Shown one piece after another: positions 39,501 to 48,500 of a stretch of 64,000 bases of DNA. A model generated the notes under the pieces. That model saw only the letters and a list, made by a program, of their open reading frames with translations. It ran no database searches and was not told where the DNA came from. Numbering within the stretch: the stretch's first letter is position 1; each line of letters begins with the position of its first letter. A program made the position numbers and the translations under genes. The stretch is from Struthidea cinerea (Eukaryota; Chordata; Aves; Passeriformes; Corcoracidae): positions 197,966-261,965 of the forward strand of contig VZTI01002052.1 of the NCBI GenBank assembly GCA_013397865.1, read 5' to 3'.

Positions 39501-42500
39501 AATTTTTTCCTTTATTTAGTTGGTTATTTATAAATACAAAAATTGGTACAGTTCAGAGTGAGGGAAAGATCCTTTCCTATTACAGCTACTTTGTTGTTCA
39601 TGGTAATGTATGCAGAAAAATAACTTCTAACCTACTACTAAATATAGTGGAGTCTGAGCTTAGTTTTCTCAAACAGCGAGTTGTTTTTGTCAGGGTTCCC
39701 ATGATGAATATCTGCTAATACATGGTGGGAAGAAAGACGTTGTGGAAATATTTATCAGTTTCAGTATTGTAAACAGATGCCTCTCTACTTTGAATTCAGT
39801 TTTATTGATCCCCTGACAGAAGCAAACACAGAAAGACAACTACAAAAAAAAAAGAGATTGACTTTGGGGAATGAGAGAAAAAAGTATTTCTTGTGAGGGA
39901 CTAAAACTGGGGTGCAACTAAAATACATGGAAAATCAAACTTGAGGCATTTAATATCAATGAAAGAAGGCACTGGGGATGTATTGGAGCTAAAGCCCAGG
40001 GGTTGGAAGCATTGTAAAACATATAAAAGACAATGATGTTTGTGCAATGAGTTGTTAGCCTAGAAGAGTCATCACCAGAAACTTGGCCAGCTCAGGTAGC
40101 ATGAAAGTGCAATTCCAGTGCTAGTGAGAACAGAAACACAGTAGAACAAGTCTTGAGCTGCACATGAAGCCTTCTCCAGTTGAGCAATCAGAGAGAAATA
40201 TCTGCTGATTCCTGTAGTTATCACTGAATCTGTTTATGGATGAACTTTGCTCTTCCAGCAAAGGGGAAGGGTAATGGTGTAGGTCACTGTTTTTAGACCA
40301 CTGCACTAGGTGAGTGTAATGGGATGGCCTTTAATTGGTGGGAATGTTAGAAAAGGCATAAAACTTGCTGGTAATGTTGGATATATATTTACTGTCTTTT
40401 CTTTTATTTATCCCCCAGCTGTAGGATTAATCATTGCAATTCTCATCCCCGTGGCAGTGGTGGTGCTGCTTGGAGTGTTGGCCAGCATCTTCTGCTACCG
40501 AAAGAGGGAATGGTAAATGCCTGCCTCGGGTTTTCATCTTTTCCTGGAAGTTTTTGCTTCAGTGCTAGGGTTTTCCATGATATTAGTTACTCCTTTTTTT
40601 CTCTAACTACCCAAAGATGTTAGTGGGCTTTGTTTAAAGGTGGGTGGCAAAAACACATTGTAGAAGGTGAGGGAGAAACTGAGTTGGAGAGAGGTTAGAG
40701 GGAGGAATGCAAAAAGATTTTGCAGGAGCCTGTCTCCCTGTGAACACCATTTATAAATAGTTCCCAAGTGGAAATAAGCTGGCAACAAACTGTAATTTGT
40801 GTGCCCTCTACAAACAAAGGTAGACATACCATCTTCAACTTTTAGTAAATGTGGAGTATTAAATTCCCCGCTTACCAAAAAAAAAAAAGGTTGCTGTTTT
40901 TTCCATTATACTCAGTGAAAGTTCAACACACTAAATCTTTGCACCAGATGTCTTCAGTATTCTGAATTAAAGGGAGATGTGCTGACTCCTTTTGTGTATT
41001 CACAGTCTGTTTCAGGCCTAGCTATCTTTATAATAGTTTATTCTTTCATCTTTAAAGGATTAAAGAAACATTTTATCCAGAAATCCCGAATCCTGAGAAC
41101 AGTAAGGCACTGCAGTTTCAGAGGAACATCTGTGAGGTAACACTTATTTTAAATCTAGTATTTTAAGCTTCTGAAAGATAAAACAAGTTAAAGAATTCTT
41201 TTGCAAACTTTGACTCACTTGTTCCAATTGTAGAAAAAACTCTGTGGCAGGGGGAAACAAGCCAATTTACTGAGTAACTTCTGTCAGGTGCTATCTAGAG
41301 CTTTGTTGTTGTTAATGTAGTTACTTGCAATATTTGATCTAGGAAAGGACTGCTGCATTTCTCTTCTCCCAGCTAATAAGAAGTGTCAGTACCTGATAAC
41401 AATATAGGAGTAACACGCCCATCTTTGTCAAAGTGTTAGAAGAAGCAGATAGTATGGAGATGTGTGTATGCTACCTGAGCCAGAAAATGATAAACACTTT
41501 TTTTTTTTTTTTATGTGTTGGTACTAATTGCCGTGGGATGAGTACAATCCATAAGCCAGCAAACTGCTGTAATTTGGGAAATTTGTTGCTTTCAGGTTTT
41601 CCAGATCTTTTAGCTTAGTGTCTCCTCCTTTTTCTCATTTCAGGGGAATAAGACACTTAAAACACTGGAAATGAACCCATGCACCCCCAACAGCGTTGAA
41701 GTGGTGGAAACACAGTCCACAGCTCCAAAGATTGAAGACACAGAGATGATGTCCCCAGCAGCAGAGACCACTGTGCCTGAAGATGGCTCTGACTCAGAAA
41801 TGGAGAACCACGTCGTTGTGTCCTACTGCCCCCCTATCATTGAAGAGGAGATCTCAAATCCCCCTATGGATGAACCTGGGGGGTCATCTCAGGTGGTTTA
41901 CATTGACATCCAGTCAATGTATCAGCCTCAAATTAAACCAGAGGAGGAGCCAGAAATAGACTTAGTGACTACAGCAGGCTATAAGCCACAAATGCAGCTG
42001 TCTATCAGTGCTCTGAAAATGGAGGGTCGTTCACCTGTGGAGGAAGAATTGGATAAAACTGCAGGTTACAGACCCCAAGCAAACACAAGCACCTGGAACA
42101 TGGGCACTCCAGACTCTCCTGGATCAGTTGAAAGCAACAATGAAAATGCATCTTTTGGGAGCCCATGTTCAATTAATTCCCGACAGTTTCTCCTTCCCCC
42201 AAAAGATGATGAAGACTCTCCTAAACCCATTAACACAGGGTGGTCCTTCACACACTTCTTTCAGAATAAACCAAATGATTAACAGTGAGTCCTCATTGCA
42301 CGTGAACTTGCCTTCTGAATAAGCTTTTATTCCTGATGTTGTAAAGAAAGGAAGAAGAAAAGTGCAAAAGGCATGAATTATTCTTGGAGACAGTCAGCAG
42401 AAGTTCTAGTGAGCTGAATGTTACCATGTTTAAGTTAGTCAAAGTGTTAATATTCCATTGTAATAGAGGCCGAGAGGCCAAAATTATAGCAATTTAGTTA

Positions 42501-45500
42501 TTACTCTAGTAAAATATATTGGATGTAAGGGGTATTGAAGTTAAAGCCCCTGATAATTATAGTCAAAGAACTCTGCCTACCTTCACATAGTGCTCCAAGA
42601 TTAACCTGGTCTCATGCAATTTATAACTTGGAAAGGTTGCTTTGCTTTGTTGTAGTTGTTCTCAACTGTGCAGACTCAAATGATGCAGCACCAACAGGTT
42701 TCCTTACTGAAGGCTTAATTTATCACAAATCTCAGCCTAGGACATGGAAACAATGTGGTTGGAAACTGTTGAGATCTTATACCTTAGTTATAAACTAAGA
42801 ACAAATGAGAGTGCTATTTTTTTTCTTCTCCTGTATGGAAGGTTTTTGTCACTGTTTAACCTTACGAAGCAATGGCCATTCAAATCTGTTGCTTTTTAAC
42901 TAGACACTAATTTCTGTACCTACTGTACAATGTTTATTAAATGTTTGACTCAGGGGTACAAACTTGGGGAAAAAAAGTGTAACACTGATTGAAACCTCAA
43001 CAAGAACTGCATAAAGTTTAAAACTTCCTTTTTTTAAAAAAAACTTAGAATGCTCTATATTTTTTCTATCCTTTGGTTAAGGATTTAATCTTTCCTAATA
43101 TCTTGCACTAATACATTTTGTATTTCATAGCTTCTGCTCCAGATCTTCTGCTTCAAAGTGGTACAGTAGTCCATTCACCCTCAGTGTTCAGCAGCCTTTG
43201 CACTATGCAGTAATGTAAGCCATGGGGAAATCTGTCTGCTCACCTTAGCTGCCATTAGAAGCAGTTTGGCACATGAAATTAGAGGTAGTAGGACTAGCTC
43301 CTTGAGAAGAAATTGCTCTTTGGATGGTCTTTATTGTATTAGCTTTGTATTACCTGCTGCCTGGCTGATCTTAGGTGTCAACCTTCTGTACAAATCCTGC
43401 CTGGGAGTACAAGGTAGGATTTCTCTAGTGGCAGGGAAAAACCCAGGGAGGTTTTAGTGCCGCTAATTCTACCTCTCCTTTACCAGATATGTGATGCAAA
43501 GAAAGCTTAAATGATGTACATTTGTGTGCTTAAAGGAGTGTTTAGAACAATCATCTTTTAAAATGCCTGTTTTCACATGTGCCTCTCTAGACAGCTGTAA
43601 CTGTAAGACTTTATTGTGTAAATTTCAGGCTGTGGCATACATGAATTTCACTAGCTCACAGGAGAAACGTTCAGGAAACCTACCTGTTTCTTGCTGTGAA
43701 ACACAGTGGTGAGGCATCAGACCTTGGAAGAGCTTGATCAAAGAGGGCCTCCATAAAGTCCTAGCCAAATCTTTTTTTTTTTAGCTGTCCATCTCCTTGG
43801 TTACTTTGTTTTTTGGTTTGGTTTTGGTTTTTTTTAATAAATAAGACATGGGAATGGTTTTCTAAACAAAACAGATAAGGAAACTGAATTAGCTAGGCTG
43901 CTAGTTGTAAACGTGTGAGAGCAGACTAGGAGGATGACCATCTTGACAGACATTCGGTCTCCAAATCACATGATCTGGCCATCAAAATAAAACCAAGCAT
44001 TAGGTTAAACCTAACGACAGCAATGGATCATGCAGTTTCAGAGGCTGGCGTGTCTCTGCCATCTCCATGGAATGAAAGTGTAAGGTGTTTCAAAACTGAC
44101 AAAAAGGCAAAACACTAAATAGTTACCATAATCAGAAACAGCTGCCTGTGTGTGCCTCCTGGAAGAATGAACTGTGAAGAAGTGAAAAACAGACCAGTCT
44201 GCAGGCCTGGCAGAGTGCAAGGTGTCTCTGAAAAAACAGAAAGTGCACATTGGATTCAGCTATTGAGTCTTGGAATTAGCAGAACTGTGAGTGAAAAGAC
44301 AGTCAGTGCGAAGAGCTGACATCCATTTGTGACCAGGCATCAGCACAAGGGAAGTATCATAGGCTATTACTCAGAACACTAAACTAACACATGAAAGGAA
44401 GCAGTTATGCCCTTTTTGACTGATTGCTGGGAGGAGGCTAAATCCTAATAGTAACAACTGTTTTTCATAATTCTTTTTAGAGTATTTCTTTTCACTTATG
44501 TAGATTTGGCTAAATGTGTCTATCTCCTAAGATGATTGTTAGTTTGTGCTGCTATATGCTTTTAATTGAAAGCAGATGATGTCATGGATGGCGTGTATGG
44601 GTAGTGGTTTGGAGTTTTTTTATAGAGGAGTTTCTCAATGCAGAGGATAAATCAGTGTGAGAGCAAATGAAAATGAAAAAAACCCCTCTGTAGCAGAACA
44701 GCTGACCATGAAGAATAACTGTGCTTTTCATATGGCTGTGTATTGCAAGAAACAAAATCAAGCTGTAGTTTGAGAATACTAGTAATTTTTAATTTGGAGA
44801 CTGGAAATCAGGGCAGCTGCAGAGAACAAACAGAGCTCACAGGGAGCAGTTCAGGACCATTCGCAGTGTTCACATGGTGAATCACTTACACACAAGCATC
44901 ACATACTCAGGTTTCCCAGTGTGCTGCTCTTCCTATTCAGTAAAGACAACATTTTGAATTGCTTCATTTCTTAGGGATTAGGTAAGGAAAAGCTCCACAA
45001 ATGCATGGTCTGCCTCGATGTTTATGCTATAAACTCTCTCTTACCAAATTATTCATCTCTTTTATTTTTTTTTTTTTAACTTTTGACTATACTTTTTTTT
45101 TTTGCCTAGTGTTCTGACTTCCAGGATGCAGGGCAGAAAGGTCCTGTTAACAGCAATGGCTTCAGTAACAGAAGAGTGGGGCAGATGTGGGAGAGACACA
45201 GGCTTGTGCAGTATCTGTAGCATCATTGTTGCTTAATGCTGATGAGCCAGTAAGCAGCTGTCAATAGAGCACTCGAAAGTTCAGCTGCTTCACCTCTGTG
45301 GTTTCCTTTGAGCCTATCCAATGCTGCCTTTCAAATGCCTGTCTCAGACTTCAGCAGTGAGTTGAGATGTGTAGGGAGAGGTGATGTGCTAATATTGTGA
45401 TCAGGTGAAGCCACCCCTAGGTGCATGGAGCAGTAGGGATGAATGACAAGGACTGTCAGGGAACAGACTTGCTTTCTGAGCCCAGGTACCATGTTAAACC

Positions 45501-48500
45501 AGTGAAGCGTCTTTAGAAATGTCTTTGAACCAAATAACTCTTTCAAAGCATGGTGCTCTTTAGCCTCTAAATGCTTCCATAACAGTTGTAAGCTTCAGAG
45601 GGGATCAGACTCCTTGTACCTAGTGCCTTCTAGCTTCCTGATGAGCCACTTTGGACAATTTTTTTTTTTTTATATTTTAGGAATCTTAAAGTTTAAACTG
45701 CATTTCCTTACCATCATTTTGTGAAAGATCTTATCCTTTATTGAACATTTATTTTGTTTTAGTTCTTTTTGCTTTTTACTTTGGTTTTTAGAAGAGTAGA
45801 AAGTGCAGCATTTAAAAAAAATAAATTAAAAAAAGAACAAAACAAAAACCAAACCCCAGCAACTTCCAGAAGGGATATGACCAGAAGGGATTGTGTCCAA
45901 ATCACTGTTATGCCTAACTCAGTGCTTCAGTCCTCCAGGATCAATGTTCAGAGAGGTAGGGTATTAATGCCAAGCAATTGCTTTCTGAAGAAAGTCATCA
46001 GTTCTGCTGCTTTTTGTTTTTGAGCCATGCCTGTCATATGTGACAATTTAAGTTTTGTAATCGGTTGTTGTACTGTTCACTGTATGTGTGGAACATCAGT
46101 CACATTTGATGTATCATTGTGCACTCTCCTATTTGACACATTCACTATTTTTGTTTTTCTGGCATGCACGGAGATCTGGGATCTTGGGTTTGTGTGTTAG
46201 ATTTTGGGATGGTAGATCTGCATGTGATATACCTCACAGAACTACTAGTTAATATATCGACAAAATAGTAAGCTAATATTACAGGCAGGCAGTGAATTAC
46301 CTCCCCTGCTAAGCAGTGGCTGTATAGGCAGACCTAGAACCTGATAACTGACATATGCTGTGGTAGCTTCTTTATTATCTCTGGTTGCTGCTTTCATGGG
46401 TAAACCATTTCCAAAGGGAACCAGTATCTGTGTTGTCTGTTATGGCTCAGTTGGCAAATGCGCCGTGTTTCTTCATCTTTGGTTTAGGTGGGGGACCAGA
46501 ACTTTCCCGTGCTAGGAACGTGGCAGCAGCACACTCCTGCTGACCTTGAGCTTTAGGCTGCTCTGAAGAGGCATTTTAAAGCCACCTTTTTTGTTGCTGT
46601 GGATAGGTTCAGCTGGGTAAAGCTTAGTGCTGTGGTCTTTTCTGTGACCATGTCCTCCAGGACATTCAGTTGAACATGAATAGGAGCGAAAATGAAAGCA
46701 ACTGGGTGCATTGGAGAGAGAAGGTGTTCAGACATCACTGAAAAGGCAATGATAAATTGTGTGCTCTATTTTTAAATAAATACTGCTTTGTAAATACAAT
46801 ACTTGTATCCCTACAAGTAGATAGAAATATAGTAAAAAAATTTGAGATATATAAGAAAAATGTAATATTTAGAGAATGAGATTGCTAACAAGGCTCTGTG
46901 TACCATAGATCTATGAAGAGCTTCCCATGTAGATAGCATCTTCTGTTCTGCCACAGACTTTGATGAAGGCTTCAGTGTAAATGACATTTAATATTTATAA
47001 CACCAAGTCCTAACCCTTTATGCACACATGTGCTTACATCATCATGTGCCTAGGCGCATATGGCAGAGGACGTCAGCTTGCAACTGCCAAAGTGATTTTT
47101 TTGGAGTCCTGTGTGTGAATATATACCTTCTGACACAGTTTTGTCTAGAGGAAGCAGCTGCCATCTGTGCTCCTCCCAACACACTTCACACCACTTGTGG
47201 TGCTGTGCATTAAATGGTGCCCTGCATGGCCGATGCTCAAAGATGCTATTGGCAGTTTGCAAAATTTTCCTTGCCTTTTCCTTAGCCAGCCTGGAAACAC
47301 AGTCCCAGACCCCAGATGCTAGACAAGGATTCAGAAATGTTAAGAGTGTTTAATTTCCTTATGTTTAAGACTGTCCTAAATATCTCATTAGGAGCTGGAA
47401 AACAGTTTCTTCCACCACAATTTTCTTTCCCCTCCCCCATTTATATAACTCTGGATTTTCCCCAGTGTTTTTAAGATAGCCAGTGTTTGTTTTCTTTTTG
47501 CATGTTGTACAAACAAACCTCAGATGATATTGACAGGCCTTCTGTAACTTTACAAGTTGTCCCAGGGTGCGTGACAGTACTTCTCCCCCACAAAATATCC
47601 ATTAATTCCCTCTGCTTTTACAACTGAAAAAAAATACCTCCAGAGGACTTTTGCATTTTGGAGGGCAGGGGCTCAGCTTCCCCATGCAGGTGAGCTGGTC
47701 TAATGGCAGGGTGTTTCATGAGAGGATGGTGTTAATCCCTCTCCAGTCTCACCCTCTTCTTGCAACAGCACTGCTCAGGTGACTTTGTGGTGCAGCGGAG
47801 CAGATGAAATCCTTGGTTTTTAATGTGATACCTAACAAAATCTCTAGGACAGTCCCAAATCTGCACTTTGAAAGCAATCTTCAGTGGAGGTGTATGCACA
47901 GCTTCCACTGGAAGCCTCAATACCTTTGCAACTCATTTGGTCTCATATTGTGCAAAAGGTAGTGAGTAAAACTAACCCAGAGACAAAGCAAAAAATGAAG
48001 TGTTCTCATTTTCATTACTTGGATTAAGAAAAATTTAAAAGTAAATAGCTTGAGCAAGGCAAAGTAAAATAGAAAGGTCACCCTCTTTAGTAGTAATACC
48101 ATTTTAAAAGAATCCTTGAACATCATTTTGTCAATGTTTTCTTAATGTGGTTCAAGAATGGCTTTGGATGAACATTTTATGTTTCATAGCGTGTCAAAAG
48201 TTTGTAAAGCTGGGGATAACAAAAAGAGAAGACAACTGAATCAACTCATGTCTGAAATCCTACTTGAAGGTAACAGTAATTTGAACTTTGAGCCTGTTGT
48301 GGTGCACAAAACATCAGAACTGGTGTAATCATACAGGTCACCTGAAAAAAACACACAACATTGTACTATAATGCTGTAATTTTGAAACATATACTGTGAA
48401 CAGGTTCAATGTTTTTTTAGCTCTTTTTATACTGTATTTTTTACAGCATAAATAATTTGCTTAGAGATGTTTTTTATGTTTTGTTTTTATGAAGATTTTA

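Noticed and set aside
15494..42282. Receptor might be OSMR, IL6ST or GHR instead of LIFR
   Set aside because: Two full WSDWS modules around an Ig-like domain, the tail motifs CSINSRQFL and NKPND, and the convergent EGFLAM neighbour all point to LIFR.
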